Counted from the first letter of the stretch, positions 33,406-42,277 are shown. The stretch: 64,000 bases of DNA from Paeniglutamicibacter psychrophenolicus (GCF_030812255.1 NZ_JAUSSH010000007.1:156978-220977); one strand, 5' to 3'. Program-made: numbers and translations. The notes: a model not told the origin generated them from the sequence alone.

Positions 33406-33424
33406 GCAGATAGGCTTAACCGTA
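33406..33424 (+). promoter_or_regulatory. pdtaR promoter -10 region
   Basis: GCAGATAGGCTTAACCGTA contains a TAGGCT -10 (33411-33416). Transcription would start near 33423, leaving a leader of about 53 nt with GAAGGAG before ATG 33476. It resembles the block in front of pyk. Confidence 0.45.
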
Positions 33425-33475
33425 AAACCGAGAGTCGATGACAGCCCCGGTCACCCCGGGAATGAAGGAGCACCC

Positions 33476-34096
33476 ATGAGCGATCTGCCCGAAGTAACAC
33501 GAATTGATCCCGAGCCCAACACCGGCGCACCCCGCCGCGTGATTGTTGCCGAGGATGAAACCCTGATCCGCCTCGACATCGTTGAGATCCTGCGCGGCGA
33601 GGGCTACGACGTGGTTGCCGAGGCGGACAACGGGGAAAAGGCCATCGAGCTGGCGCGCGAGCACAAGCCCGACCTGGTGCTGATGGACGTCAAGATGCCG
33701 GTCATGGACGGCATCACCGCGGCCGAGACCATCGTCAAGGAGCGCATCGCACCCGTGGTCCTGCTGACCGCCTTCAGCCAGAAGGAGTTGGTGGAACGCG
33801 CCCGCGAGGCCGGAGCCATGGCGTACGTCGTCAAGCCGTTCACCCCCGCGGACCTGGTGCCGGCCATCGAGATCGCCATCTCCCGCTACGAGGAAATCCG
33901 CGCGCTGGAGAAGGAGGTCGGTGACCTCACCGAGCAGTTCGCCACGCGCAAGCTCGTCGAGCGAGCCAAGAGCCTGCTGACCACCAAGATGGGCCTGACC
34001 GAACCCGAGGCGTTCCGCTGGATCCAGAAAACGTCCATGGACCGCCGCCTGTCCATGCGCGAAGTTGCCGAGACCGTCATCGACCAGGTCAAGTAG
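33476..34096 (+). CDS. pdtaR: ANTAR-domain response regulator, PdtaR family
   Basis: A 206-residue two-domain regulator. The receiver domain (about 20-135) has the acidic pocket VAEDE, phospho-acceptor Asp in LVLMDVKMPVMDG, and Lys in YVVKPF. A coiled linker leads to a C-terminal ANTAR RNA-binding domain (about 150-206) with FATRKLVERAKSLL and AFRWIQKTSMDRRLSMREVAE. It matches the Mycobacterium PdtaR (Rv1626) layout: phosphorylation promotes binding to two-hexaloop RNA antiterminators. The histidine kinase partner (PdtaS) is not in the window. Confidence 0.92.
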   Translation: MSDLPEVTRIDPEPNTGAPRRVIVAEDETLIRLDIVEILRGEGYDVVAEADNGEKAIELAREHKPDLVLMDVKMPVMDGITAAETIVKERIAPVVLLTAFSQKELVERAREAGAMAYVVKPFTPADLVPAIEIAISRYEEIRALEKEVGDLTEQFATRKLVERAKSLLTTKMGLTEPEAFRWIQKTSMDRRLSMREVAETVIDQVK

Positions 34097-34118
34097 CCAA
34101 GCACCAGGATCGCCCTCG

Positions 34119-34170
34119 ACGGGGCCGCGGAATCCCCGACACGGGAATTCCCCGGCCCCGTTTGCATTTT
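34119..34170 (+). terminator. Intrinsic terminator after pdtaR
   Basis: The segments 34119-34138 and 34142-34161 pair with two mismatches, capped by a short ACA loop, and are followed by TTTGCATTTT. It begins 22 nt after the pdtaR stop. Confidence 0.75.
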
Positions 34171-34251
34171 CCTGCTGCCACGGGCGTGTTGGCTCGATAG
34201 GATTCTTGGGACAGGCAATGCAGGGCAATCAACCGCGAGGAAAGGGCCACC

Positions 34252-35205
34252 GTGCCACATCCGGATTCACCGATGGGTGAGCAATTCGAACTCTCCGGAA
34301 CCATCGCCGGCCGCACGCAGCACGCGGTGGTGACCCAGATCGGTGCCGCATTGCGCAGGCTGGTGGTCGACGGGGTGGAACTTGTCCAGGACTACCCGCA
34401 AGACATGGCCGCGCCTTCCGCGGCCGGCGTCGTCCTGGTGCCCTGGCCAAATCGCGTTGCCGGAGGAACCTGGAGCCACGACGGCATCGAGGAACATCTG
34501 GTGATCACCGAACTGGAGCGCAACAACGCCAGCCACGGACTGCTGCGGCACAGCAGCTATCGGCAGGCAAAACGAACAAACCACAGCGTGGTATTGGCGG
34601 CGGAGATTTCACCCGCGCCCGGGTATCCCTTCGAACTGGCCACGTCCGTGCACTATGAATTGGTGGCGGACGGGTTGCAAGTCACCCACAGGCTGGAGAA
34701 CCTCGGCACGTCCAAGGCCCCGGTGGCCGTGGGAGCCCACCCCTACCTGCGAGTCGGTGACACCCCGGTGGGCGAGCTGACACTGCTCATCGACGCCGCG
34801 CGGCACCTGGAAGTCGACGGGGCGATGATTCCCGTCGGGCGGCCGTTGCCGGTGGACGGCACGGACCTGGACTACCGGCACGGCAGGAAACTGGGCAACG
34901 TCGCCCTCGACAATGCGTGGACGGATCTCACGCGCGGGGCCGACGGCGGTTCACGGCACTACTTGGAGGCACCGGATGGAACCCGCGTGGAATTGCACAT
35001 GGATCGGAACTACGGCTTCATCCAGGCCTACACCACGCAAACCTTCAAGGGCCCGGAAGGTCCGGTGCACGCGGTGGCCCTGGAACCGATGACCGCGGCG
35101 GCGAACGCCTTCAACAACGGAATGGGACTGCGTTGGCTGGCGCCGGGCGAGACCTGGGAATCCTCGTGGGGGATCAGGCATGTGGCCGCGGGCGGTTCCC
35201 GATGA
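34252..35205 (+). CDS. Aldose 1-epimerase family protein
   Basis: A 317-residue beta-sandwich protein of the galactose mutarotase superfamily. Seen: VVLVPWPNRVAGG early on, NASHGLLRHSSY with a probable catalytic His, VGAHPYLRVGD with the second His, and GLRWLAPGETWESSWGIRH at the end, typical of this subfamily. It interconverts sugar anomers. The start is GTG 34252 with GAGGAAAGG upstream. A TAGGAT (about 34197-34202) could be its -10. No sugar operon is adjacent, so the physiological sugar is unknown. Confidence 0.88.
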   Translation: MPHPDSPMGEQFELSGTIAGRTQHAVVTQIGAALRRLVVDGVELVQDYPQDMAAPSAAGVVLVPWPNRVAGGTWSHDGIEEHLVITELERNNASHGLLRHSSYRQAKRTNHSVVLAAEISPAPGYPFELATSVHYELVADGLQVTHRLENLGTSKAPVAVGAHPYLRVGDTPVGELTLLIDAARHLEVDGAMIPVGRPLPVDGTDLDYRHGRKLGNVALDNAWTDLTRGADGGSRHYLEAPDGTRVELHMDRNYGFIQAYTTQTFKGPEGPVHAVALEPMTAAANAFNNGMGLRWLAPGETWESSWGIRHVAAGGSR

Positions 35206-35254
35206 ACAATGGAAGCACGGCAACGTACAACGCGTGGAAGGAAGCTGTGTCCCG

Positions 35255-35683
35255 ATGAAAACCCAAGGTGTGGTCCTGAGTTTGGCGGTGAGGGATGCCG
35301 CGCGCTCCCTGGCCTTCTACCGCGATGTGGTGGGCATCGAAAACGCCACGCTCGCCATGGGCATGGTCTGCCTGGAACTGCCGGGAATGACGATCTTCCT
35401 GGCCGAGACCGAGGACTTCACCACGTATTCGCGTGAGGCCAAGCGCACGCCGCTGCTTCCGGTGCCCGCCACCGACGCCTTCCTCAGCTGCGCCATCGCC
35501 ACCGAGTACGAGGTCGACGAAATACTCGCCGCGGTGGCCGACTCGGAAGGCAAGGGCTTTACGGCCCACCGCATACCGCACGTCAGCGGACGGATGCAAT
35601 ACGTCGGCACCTTCGCCGATCCGGACGGCCATCTCTGGCAGCTGGTCTGCAACCTCGCCGACGCCGAAGGCCACATGCAGTAG
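35255..35683 (+). CDS. VOC family protein
   Basis: A 142-residue vicinal oxygen chelate protein. Features are VVLSLAVRDAARSLAFYRDVVGI at the start, an acidic LAETEDFTTYSREAK loop, LSCAIATEYEVDEILAAV opening the second half, and YVGTFADPDGHLWQLVCNL with the metal/substrate motif. The AAGGAAG before ATG 35255 supports the start. Annotated relatives are called glyoxalase or lactoylglutathione lyase, but the reaction is not known. Confidence 0.85.
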   Translation: MKTQGVVLSLAVRDAARSLAFYRDVVGIENATLAMGMVCLELPGMTIFLAETEDFTTYSREAKRTPLLPVPATDAFLSCAIATEYEVDEILAAVADSEGKGFTAHRIPHVSGRMQYVGTFADPDGHLWQLVCNLADAEGHMQ

Positions 35684-35700
35684 GCCGGCCCGGTCCCTCG

Positions 35701-36324
35701 TTACTCTTCGAAGCGCGAGGGATCGCCCAGCCCCACCCGGGAGATCACTGCCTCGCCGCTGGAGTAGTCGATGACGGTGGTCGGCTCGGTCCCGCATTCG
35801 CCGGAATCGATGACGCCTTCGATCACGTTGTCCAGCGCCTCCTTGATTTCCCAGCCCTGGGTCATCGGATCCTCTTCGCCCGGAAGCAACAGCGTGCTGG
35901 AAAGGATGGGCTCCCCGAGCTCGTCAAGCAGCGCACGGACCACTGGATTGTCGGGGATGCGCACGCCAATGGTCTTCTTCTTGGCCTGCATCAGCCGACG
36001 CGGGACTTCCTTGGTCGCCGGCAGGATAAAGGTGTAGCTGCCCGGGGTCACCGCCTTGATGTTGCGGAAGACCTTGTTGTTGACCTCCACGTACTGGCCC
36101 AACTGGGCGAAGTCCTTGCACACGAGCGTGAAGTGGTGCTTGTCGTCGACCTGGCGGATGGACCGGATCCGGTCCAGCGCCTCGCGGTTGCCGATCTGCG
36201 CGCCAAGGGCGTAACAGGAATCGGTGGGGTAGGCGATCAGCCCGCCATTGCGTATCAATTCCACGGCCTGGGCGATCGCGCGCGGCTGTGGGTTTTCGGG
36301 GTGAACATCAAAGAATCTAGCCAT
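35701..36324 (-). CDS. L-threonylcarbamoyladenylate synthase-type protein (Sua5/YciO/YrdC)
   Basis: A 207-residue YrdC-like protein. GGLIAYPTDSCYALGAQIGN is the nucleotide/threonine-binding entry, KHHFTLVCKDFAQLGQYVEV contains the KxR-like region, and FILPATKEVPRRL with RIPDNPVVRALL complete the fold. It resembles the YciO subgroup rather than TsaC itself, so a role in t6A tRNA modification is likely but unproven. A TAAACT box 6 nt before ATG 36324 implies a leaderless mRNA. It is convergent with the VOC gene. Confidence 0.85.
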   Translation of the reverse strand: MARFFDVHPENPQPRAIAQAVELIRNGGLIAYPTDSCYALGAQIGNREALDRIRSIRQVDDKHHFTLVCKDFAQLGQYVEVNNKVFRNIKAVTPGSYTFILPATKEVPRRLMQAKKKTIGVRIPDNPVVRALLDELGEPILSSTLLLPGEEDPMTQGWEIKEALDNVIEGVIDSGECGTEPTTVIDYSSGEAVISRVGLGDPSRFEE

Positions 36325-36330
36325 TGAAAG

Positions 36331-36336
36331 AGTTTA
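36331..36336 (-). promoter_or_regulatory. -10 box of the Sua5/YciO gene (leaderless)
   Basis: On the minus strand TAAACT lies 6 nt before ATG 36324 with no ribosome binding site between them. Confidence 0.45.
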
Positions 36337-36428
36337 CGGCTCCGCGCCGGTTCGCGCACTCCCTTTCGCCGAATCCCACAGGTTCTCCCGGGGTCGGTGT
36401 GCTCTGGTCACGGGCCGGTTTCGGTGCG

Positions 36429-36434
36429 TAGACT
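36429..36434 (+). promoter_or_regulatory. -10 box of the MFS gene (leaderless)
   Basis: TAGACT ends 7 nt before ATG 36442. A TGGTCA at 36405-36410 is a weak -35 with 18-bp spacing. This placement decides the gene start. Confidence 0.5.
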
Positions 36435-36441
36435 CCAAGCC

Positions 36442-37809
36442 ATGGTGACATCGGGGGAAATCCCGCTTCCACGCAGGGTCATCGGCATCTATGCGCTCGG
36501 TTCGATGGGCACCGGCGGGTTTTCCACGCTCCCCGGGCTGGTGCTGATCTACTACATGACCGACACCCTGGGCATCGCTGCGCTGGGCGCTGGCCTGCTG
36601 CTGGGCGTGGCCAAGATCTGGGACGTGCTCATCGACCCGGTCATCGGGATCCGCAGCGACCGCGACCTGGCCGCCACGGGTTCACGGCACCGCTTCATGG
36701 TCGTCGGGGGAACCTTGCTTCCGTTGTTCTTCATCCTCACCTTTGCCGTGCCGGCGGGCCTGGGCCAACTTGTCGCGGGGCTGTGGGTGTTGGTGGCATT
36801 CACCGCCACCGCCACGGCCTTCAGCCTTTTCCAGGTCCCGTACATGGCCCTGCCGGCCGAACTGACCGCCAGCTACGACCAACGCACCCGACTGCTGTCC
36901 CTGCGCGTGCTCGTCCTGTCCCTGGCGATCCTGCTCTTTGGTGCCGGGGGACCGGCGCTGCGGACCCTGGGCGGGGAAAACCAATGGCTTGGCTATTTCC
37001 TGATGTCCGTCGTGGCCGGAATCGTCATCGGAGCCAGCCTCCTGGCCAGCGCCCGGGTTGCCCCCAGCGGCGGAACCCGGGCCACGGTGCAACGGGCCCC
37101 GATCCGCCAAGGCAATCTCCTGGGCCTGGCGGTGCTGCGGCGCAGCCAGCCGTTCCGCGCGCTGCTGCTGGCCTTCGCGCTGCAGGGCCTGGCCACCGGG
37201 GGAATGCTTGCCGGGGCCCAATACGTCGCCACCTGGGTGCTGCACGACGAGGAAGCGGTGACGTTCCTGTTCATCGCCCTGATCGGCCCGGCACTGCTCT
37301 TTGCCCCGATCTGGCGGATGGTCGCCCGGCGGATCGGCAAGGAACGCAGCTTCCTGCTCTCCAGCATCCTGTTCGGCCTCGCCGCCCTGGCCCTGGCCGG
37401 GATGCTCCTCCGGCCCGGAACCTGGGTGTACCTCCCGGTGGCGCTCGCCGGGGCCGGATATGCGGGAATGCAGTCGCTGCCCATGTCGATGCTGCCCGAT
37501 GTCATCACCCACGATGCCCTGGAGCACGGGCAGGGCAATGCCGGGATCTTCGGCGGAGTGTGGACGGCGGGGGAAACCACCGGGATGGCCCTGGGCGCCG
37601 TGATCCTCACCGTCGTCCTGGCGGCCAGCGGATATGCCGAGTCCGTGGCGGGCCAAGCCACCACCCAGCAACCCTCGGCCATCACCGGAATCATCCTGGC
37701 CTTCAGCGTGCTTCCCGCCCTGGTCATTGCCCTGAGCCTGTGGGCGTTCGGCCGCTACCCGCTGCGCGAATCGAACTTCAACCAGCCGCACGGCGCCGCA
37801 GCGGCCTAA
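36442..37809 (+). CDS. MFS transporter, GPH (melibiose-type) sugar symporter-like
   Basis: A 455-residue membrane protein with about 12 TM helices. The N-terminal half matches the glycoside-pentoside-hexuronide family: LGSMGTGGFSTLPGLVLIYYMTD, AKIWDVLIDPVIGIRSDR, and VPYMALPAELTASYDQRTRL. The start ATG 36442 is set by a -10 box 7 nt upstream, so the mRNA is probably leaderless. The PLP decarboxylase starts 16 bp after its stop, so the two form an operon. Substrate is unknown; the neighbour argues against a simple sugar role. Confidence 0.85.
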   Translation: MVTSGEIPLPRRVIGIYALGSMGTGGFSTLPGLVLIYYMTDTLGIAALGAGLLLGVAKIWDVLIDPVIGIRSDRDLAATGSRHRFMVVGGTLLPLFFILTFAVPAGLGQLVAGLWVLVAFTATATAFSLFQVPYMALPAELTASYDQRTRLLSLRVLVLSLAILLFGAGGPALRTLGGENQWLGYFLMSVVAGIVIGASLLASARVAPSGGTRATVQRAPIRQGNLLGLAVLRRSQPFRALLLAFALQGLATGGMLAGAQYVATWVLHDEEAVTFLFIALIGPALLFAPIWRMVARRIGKERSFLLSSILFGLAALALAGMLLRPGTWVYLPVALAGAGYAGMQSLPMSMLPDVITHDALEHGQGNAGIFGGVWTAGETTGMALGAVILTVVLAASGYAESVAGQATTQQPSAITGIILAFSVLPALVIALSLWAFGRYPLRESNFNQPHGAAAA

Positions 37810-37824
37810 AGGGGAAAACCGGAA

Positions 37825-39288
37825 ATGCCACAAGACGCACAAGCGATCCTGGACCAACTTAGGTCCTGGCGGGCCCAGGACGCACCCACCCACGGGGGAC
37901 ACGTCATGTCCTACGTCTATGACTCGGGACTGGCCGAACTCGACGCGCTCGCCGCACAGGCCATGGCCCTGGTGCAACCGGTCAACGGGCTTGACCCCAC
38001 CATGTTCACCTCCGTGGCCCACATGGAGCGCGACCTCATCACCTTCGCCCGCGACCTGCTCGGCGGGGATCGCACCGTGGTGGGGACCGCCACCAGCGGC
38101 GGGACCGAAAGCAGTCTGCTGGCCGTGAAGACCGCCCGGGCCAACCACCGCGGCACCGCACGTTCCGGGATCCTCGCGCCGGCCAGCGTCCACGCAGCCT
38201 TCCACAAGGCCGCCGAATACCTGGGCCTGTCCCTTGACCTGGTCCCGGTGGGCCGCAACGGCCAGGTCGACGCTGAAGCGGTGATCGCCCGGATGGGCCC
38301 GGACACAGCCCTGGTCGTTCTCTCGGCACCGTCCTATCCGCACGGGGCCCTTGACCCGATCGAACAGGTTGCCGCGGCCGCCCTGGCCCGCGGCATCGAC
38401 TGCCACGTCGACGCCTGCTTCGGGGGGTGGATCCTGCCGTTCTGGGACGGGCTGCCACCCTGGGACCTGTCGGTTCCGGGAGTCACCAGCCTGGCAGCCG
38501 ACCTCCACAAATACGGATACGCGCCCAAGGGCATCTCGGTGTTGCTGACCAAGGGTGCGCAGCGCCAGCGCGGCCAATACTTCGCCACCACCGATTGGCC
38601 GGGCTATCCGGTGGTGAATCCCACGTTGCTGGGCTCAAAGTCCGCCGCACCGTTGGCCGCGGCCTGGGCCATCACCAGGCACCTGGGCGTCGGCGGCTAT
38701 GCGGCGCTCGCCGAGTCCTGCAAGCGCTCCACCGCGGCATTGGCCGCCTGCATCAAGGGCATCGAGGGACTGGAAGTGGTGGGTTCCCCGGCCGGGCCGC
38801 TGCTGGCCGTGGCCCGGGACCCGGGTGCCGGCGAGCGGTCGGGCATCGATCCGCACCTGTGGGCGGACAGGCTGGCAGCCTCCGGCTGGCACCTGCAGCT
38901 GCAGCCCGGCTACCGGCAGCCCGACGGCAGTTGGCTGGCACGCACCACGCACCTGACCTTCACCCCGGTCACCGAATCGGTGCTGCCCCAATTGTGCGCG
39001 GCGCTGGCCACCTGCGCCGATGAGGTCCGCGGCGTCGCGGGCGTGGACCCGCAACAGGTTCTCGCCGCGTTGGGGCAGTCCGGCGCCGCAGGTGGGGAAT
39101 CGGACGAAGTGCAGCGTGTGCTCTCCGCCATGGGCGTTTCCCCGGGGGATGGCTCGCTGCCCAAGGACATGGCTCCGCTGCTGGCCCTGGTCGAGGCCCT
39201 GCCGCGCGAGGCCTCCGGGAAGCTGCTCATCGAGCTTCTGGCCGGCCTGGTGGCACCGCTGGACCGGGATCCGGGCCCGAAACCCTGA
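37825..39288 (+). CDS. PLP-dependent group II decarboxylase / sphingosine-phosphate lyase-like
   Basis: A 487-residue fold-type I PLP enzyme. TSGGTESSLLAVKTAR binds the cofactor phosphate, HVDACFGGW holds the Asp that contacts the pyridine N, and Lys229 in SLAADLHKYGYAPKG forms the Schiff base. The overall sequence resembles bacterial sphingosine-1-phosphate lyase-like and aspartate/tyrosine decarboxylase-like proteins. The last 100 residues form a tail of uncertain role. Expressed with the MFS gene; the pair could handle an imported amine or amino acid. Confidence 0.85.
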   Translation: MPQDAQAILDQLRSWRAQDAPTHGGHVMSYVYDSGLAELDALAAQAMALVQPVNGLDPTMFTSVAHMERDLITFARDLLGGDRTVVGTATSGGTESSLLAVKTARANHRGTARSGILAPASVHAAFHKAAEYLGLSLDLVPVGRNGQVDAEAVIARMGPDTALVVLSAPSYPHGALDPIEQVAAAALARGIDCHVDACFGGWILPFWDGLPPWDLSVPGVTSLAADLHKYGYAPKGISVLLTKGAQRQRGQYFATTDWPGYPVVNPTLLGSKSAAPLAAAWAITRHLGVGGYAALAESCKRSTAALAACIKGIEGLEVVGSPAGPLLAVARDPGAGERSGIDPHLWADRLAASGWHLQLQPGYRQPDGSWLARTTHLTFTPVTESVLPQLCAALATCADEVRGVAGVDPQQVLAALGQSGAAGGESDEVQRVLSAMGVSPGDGSLPKDMAPLLALVEALPREASGKLLIELLAGLVAPLDRDPGPKP

Positions 39289-39400
39289 GCCGGCGGTGAT
39301 GCCGATTCGAGGCGTGAAGTCGCTCACGTCGGTTCCGCGGCCCGCCCGCGCATGCCACTACACGGGCGGGGTCGGGCGCTGTGGCGGTGGGGCCGGGGAA

Positions 39401-39428
39401 TTGACTAGCGCGGGGCAGGCCATATGAT
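39401..39428 (+). promoter_or_regulatory. Strong sigma-70 promoter of pit
   Basis: TTGACT (39401-39406) and TATGAT (39423-39428) are separated by 16 bp, the best housekeeping promoter match in the window. Transcription would start near 39435, leaving about 105 nt before ATG 39541. That leader has no obvious ribosome binding site. Confidence 0.7.
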
Positions 39429-39540
39429 GAATCTGCGACTTAGGTGAACAGACCCCCAACATTGGGCAAACAATGCGGGAAATTTCGGAGTCACCCAGCG
39501 CGAACCGGCCCTCGCCCGCAATCCCAAGATTGGTTTATAC

Positions 39541-40746
39541 ATGGATCTGACGCTCATCGTCGTCCTGGTCATTGCACTTGCCTTGTTCTTTGATTTCACC
39601 AATGGCTTCCACGACACCGCCAACGCGATGGCTACGCCCATCGCGACCGGTGCCATCAAGCCGAAGGCCGCAGTCGCGCTGGCCGCGGTACTCAACCTTG
39701 TTGGTGCATTCCTTTCAACCGAAGTCGCCAAGACCATTTCCGGAGGCATCATCAAGGAGGGCGGGGACACCGGCGTGCAAATCATGCCCGCGATGATCTT
39801 CGCGGGCCTGATGGGCGCCGTCGTCTGGAACATGCTCACCTGGCTGCTCGGCCTGCCTTCCAGCTCCTCGCATGCCCTCTTCGGCGGACTGATCGGCGCC
39901 GCCATCGTGGGCGCCGGGTTCGGCGCCATCGACTACAGCGTGCTGATGTCCAAGGTCCTGCTGCCGGCCCTGGTCGCACCGGTCATTGCCGGTACCTCCG
40001 CCTATCTGTGCACCAAGCTGGCCTACTCGGTCACCAAGCGCCAGTCCGGCCTCGCCTCCCCGAAGCGCGGCGGATTCCGCTATGGACAGATCTTCTCCTC
40101 CTCGCTCGTGGCACTGGCCCACGGCACCAACGATGCGCAGAAGACCATGGGTGTCATCACGCTGACCCTGGTTGCCTCCGGGTTGCAGGATGCCGGAACC
40201 GGCCCGCACTTCTGGGTCATCGCCTCCTGTGCCCTGGCCATCGCACTGGGCACCTACATGGGTGGCTGGCGCATCATCCGCACCATGGGTTCGGGCCTGA
40301 CCGACGTCAAGCCCGCCCAGGGCTTCGCCGCAGAAACCTCGACAGCCGCGGCCATCCTGGTCTCCTCGCACCTGGGCTTCGCACTGTCCACCACGCAAGT
40401 CGCCTCCGGGTCCGTGATCGGTTCCGGGCTGGGCCGCAAGGGCGCAGAAGTCCGCTGGGGGACGGCCGGGCGCATTGCCCTGGGCTGGCTATTCACGCTC
40501 CCGGCCGCCGCGATCATCGGGGCCGCGGCCGCGGCACTCGCCCACCTGGGCAACGGCGGCCTGGTCATCGTCAGCATCCTGGGAATCGGTGCCTTGCTCG
40601 TCATCTGGATCCTGTCCCGCCGCGAAATCGTGGGACACAACAACGCGATCAGCGACGTTGATGTCTCCGGTGCCGCCGTGAACATCCCCACCAAAAAGCA
40701 GCGTCGCAAGATGGAGCGCGCCAAGGCCAAGCAGGAGAGCAAGTAA
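39541..40746 (+). CDS. pit: Low-affinity inorganic phosphate transporter, Pit family
   Basis: A 401-residue membrane protein with two repeated PiT domains. The signature FDFTNGFHDTANAMATPIATGA at the start and LAHGTNDAQKTMGVITL in the second half are the duplicated Pit motifs for metal-phosphate symport; PSSSSHALFGGLIGA fits too. The C-terminus is basic and cytoplasmic (KKQRRKMERAKAKQ). The stop overlaps the next small gene by 1 bp. It has a strong promoter, so it is probably the constitutive phosphate importer. No PhoU-like regulator is adjacent. Confidence 0.94.
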   Translation: MDLTLIVVLVIALALFFDFTNGFHDTANAMATPIATGAIKPKAAVALAAVLNLVGAFLSTEVAKTISGGIIKEGGDTGVQIMPAMIFAGLMGAVVWNMLTWLLGLPSSSSHALFGGLIGAAIVGAGFGAIDYSVLMSKVLLPALVAPVIAGTSAYLCTKLAYSVTKRQSGLASPKRGGFRYGQIFSSSLVALAHGTNDAQKTMGVITLTLVASGLQDAGTGPHFWVIASCALAIALGTYMGGWRIIRTMGSGLTDVKPAQGFAAETSTAAAILVSSHLGFALSTTQVASGSVIGSGLGRKGAEVRWGTAGRIALGWLFTLPAAAIIGAAAAALAHLGNGGLVIVSILGIGALLVIWILSRREIVGHNNAISDVDVSGAAVNIPTKKQRRKMERAKAKQESK

Positions 40747-40985
40747 TGACCATTCAGTGGGATGAATTCCTGATCGTCGCCGTCACCACCTGGGTCGCCG
40801 CCCTGTTCATCGTCGGGGCATACTCCTTTGGCGTGCGCATGCTCGCCGTCGGTGAGGATGCCAAGCGTTCGGCCATGCCGGCCAAGCTCGCCGCCTACGG
40901 CTGCTTTGCCATGTGCGGCATCGTGGTCCTCTTCGGGATCATCCTGATCGTGCCCTCGCTCAGCGAGAAGATCCTCGGCGCCTAA
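40746..40985 (+). CDS. Small membrane protein following pit
   Basis: A 79-residue protein with two hydrophobic helices (about 8-28 and 48-70) separated by a charged loop (VGEDAKRSAMPAKLA). Similar short proteins are often encoded directly after pit in actinobacteria. It overlaps the pit stop (TAATG), so it is translated with it. It may be a transporter accessory subunit, but no function is established. Confidence 0.75.
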   Translation: MTIQWDEFLIVAVTTWVAALFIVGAYSFGVRMLAVGEDAKRSAMPAKLAAYGCFAMCGIVVLFGIILIVPSLSEKILGA

Positions 40986-41011
40986 GCCACGCGCCGGCCG
41001 AACCACCCTGC

Positions 41012-41053
41012 GCTTTCGCCCGTCCGGATCCTTGGATCCGGGCGGGCGAAAGC
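41012..41053 (+). terminator. Hairpin terminator after the pit operon
   Basis: A 20-bp stem with one G-T wobble (41012-41031 with 41034-41053) and a 2-nt TT tip, 27 nt after the stop. There is no T tract, as with most hairpins in this window. Confidence 0.6.
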
Positions 41054-41130
41054 CGGTTAAGCCCCGGCCTGCGGCCCTCGGGCCGCGAAACCCCCATGCC
41101 GGATACCGGCGGCGGGGCCGCGCCCATGGA

Positions 41131-41136
41131 TAGGAT
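41131..41136 (+). promoter_or_regulatory. -10 box of the RibD-C/DHFR-like gene (leaderless)
   Basis: TAGGAT ends 7 nt before ATG 41144, with only GGGCTCC in between. It decides the start against the longer open frame. Confidence 0.5.
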
Positions 41137-41143
41137 GGGCTCC

Positions 41144-41707
41144 ATGACGCAATTCAGGTATTTCGTGGCGGCCTCGGCCGACGGCTACATTGCCGATGAC
41201 AACGATCGACTCGACTGGCTCATGGAGTTTGACGGGTTCGAGGGGCAGGCGGAAAGCTACGCCGAATTCATGGGGCAGATCGGGGCCGTCGCCATGGGCG
41301 CCGACACCTACTCCTGGCTGCTGAACCAGGCGCTCGGGGAATGGCCCTACGCGGGGCTGCCGGTGTGGGTCTTCACGCACCGGGAACTTGCCGCGTTCCC
41401 CGGGGCCGATTTGACCTTCGTCCGCGGCGACGTGACCGAATGGGCAGGGGACGTGGCACGCAGCGCCAACGGCAAGGACGTCTGGGTCCTGGGGGGCGGC
41501 TCACTGGCCGGCCAGTTCGTGGACGAGGGGCTGCTCGACGAGCTGCTGCTCTACACCATGCCGGTGTTGCTCGGCGGCGGCCGTCCGCTGTTTGCCATGC
41601 GCGGGCACACCAAGCTGGCCCCGACCTTCAGCCGTGAATATCCCGGGGGAGTGCGTGAGACCCGGTTCGAGGTCGTCAAGGCGCCGGGCCAGACCCGAGA
41701 ATACTGA
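41144..41707 (+). CDS. Dihydrofolate reductase-like protein (RibD C-terminal family)
   Basis: A 187-residue member of the RibD C-terminal/DHFR-like reductases. FVAASADGYIADDNDRLDWL is the N-terminal strand and substrate loop, GAVAMGADTYSWLL the second, and DVWVLGGGSLAGQFVDEGLLDELLLYTMPVLLGGG is the NADPH-binding and C-terminal core. These proteins are probably NADPH-dependent reductases of unknown substrate; true folate activity is unlikely without the full DHFR motifs. The start ATG 41144 follows a -10 box by 7 nt. Confidence 0.87.
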   Translation: MTQFRYFVAASADGYIADDNDRLDWLMEFDGFEGQAESYAEFMGQIGAVAMGADTYSWLLNQALGEWPYAGLPVWVFTHRELAAFPGADLTFVRGDVTEWAGDVARSANGKDVWVLGGGSLAGQFVDEGLLDELLLYTMPVLLGGGRPLFAMRGHTKLAPTFSREYPGGVRETRFEVVKAPGQTREY

Positions 41708-41737
41708 CCGACGCCCGGCCCGGCCGCCGGCCCGCCT

Positions 41738-42265
41738 TCAGCTTTCGGGGTTGTCCAGCAGCATGTTGGTGATCCGCGAGGTGCACAGGCGCCGGCCGGC
41801 CTCGTCGCTGATGACGATCTCATGGGTGGTGAGTGTCCGGCCCAGGTGGATCGGGGTGCACACCCCGGTCACCAAGCCGGTGACCCCGGCGCGGTGGTGG
41901 GTTGCGGAAATGTCCACGCCCACGGGCTTCTTCACGCCCTTGCCGTGCACCGCCGCGGCAAAGGACCCCAGCGTCTCGGCCAGCGCCACCGACGCCCCGC
42001 CATGCAGGATCCCGGCCACCTGCTGGTTGCCCTCCACCGGCATCGTGGCCACCACGCGGTCGGCCGTGATCTCCGAGAAAACGATGCCCAGCTTCTCCAC
42101 CAGCGAACCCACCCCGTGGCTGGCCAGCATCGGCCACATGGCCTCGGGGACGCCGTGCGCGGCCAGCTGCCGGGCGTGCGGGTTGCCCGCCGATGCGCCG
42201 TTGGAGGCGAAGGTGCCAGATGTCTCGAGCGCCGGTGCGTTGTCTTCAGTGAAATTATTGCCCAT
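41738..42265 (-). CDS. PaaI family hotdog-fold thioesterase
   Basis: A 175-residue acyl-CoA thioesterase-like protein. The hotdog signature is EGNQQVAGILHGGASVALAETLGS, with the catalytic HGG and acidic residue, followed by VGVDISATHHRAGVTG. It probably hydrolyses an aromatic or hydroxybenzoyl-CoA type thioester, or is a general menaquinone-path thioesterase (MenI-like). The start at ATG 42265 is 19 bp from the polA start on the opposite strand, so the two promoters overlap. Confidence 0.87.
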   Translation of the reverse strand: MGNNFTEDNAPALETSGTFASNGASAGNPHARQLAAHGVPEAMWPMLASHGVGSLVEKLGIVFSEITADRVVATMPVEGNQQVAGILHGGASVALAETLGSFAAAVHGKGVKKPVGVDISATHHRAGVTGLVTGVCTPIHLGRTLTTHEIVISDEAGRRLCTSRITNMLLDNPES

Positions 42266-42271
42266 GCCAAC

Positions 42272-42277
42272 TAGGCT
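42272..42277 (+). promoter_or_regulatory. -10 box of polA (leaderless)
   Basis: TAGGCT ends 7 nt before GTG 42285 with no Shine-Dalgarno between. The -35 region would lie inside the 5' end of the divergent thioesterase gene. Confidence 0.55.
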
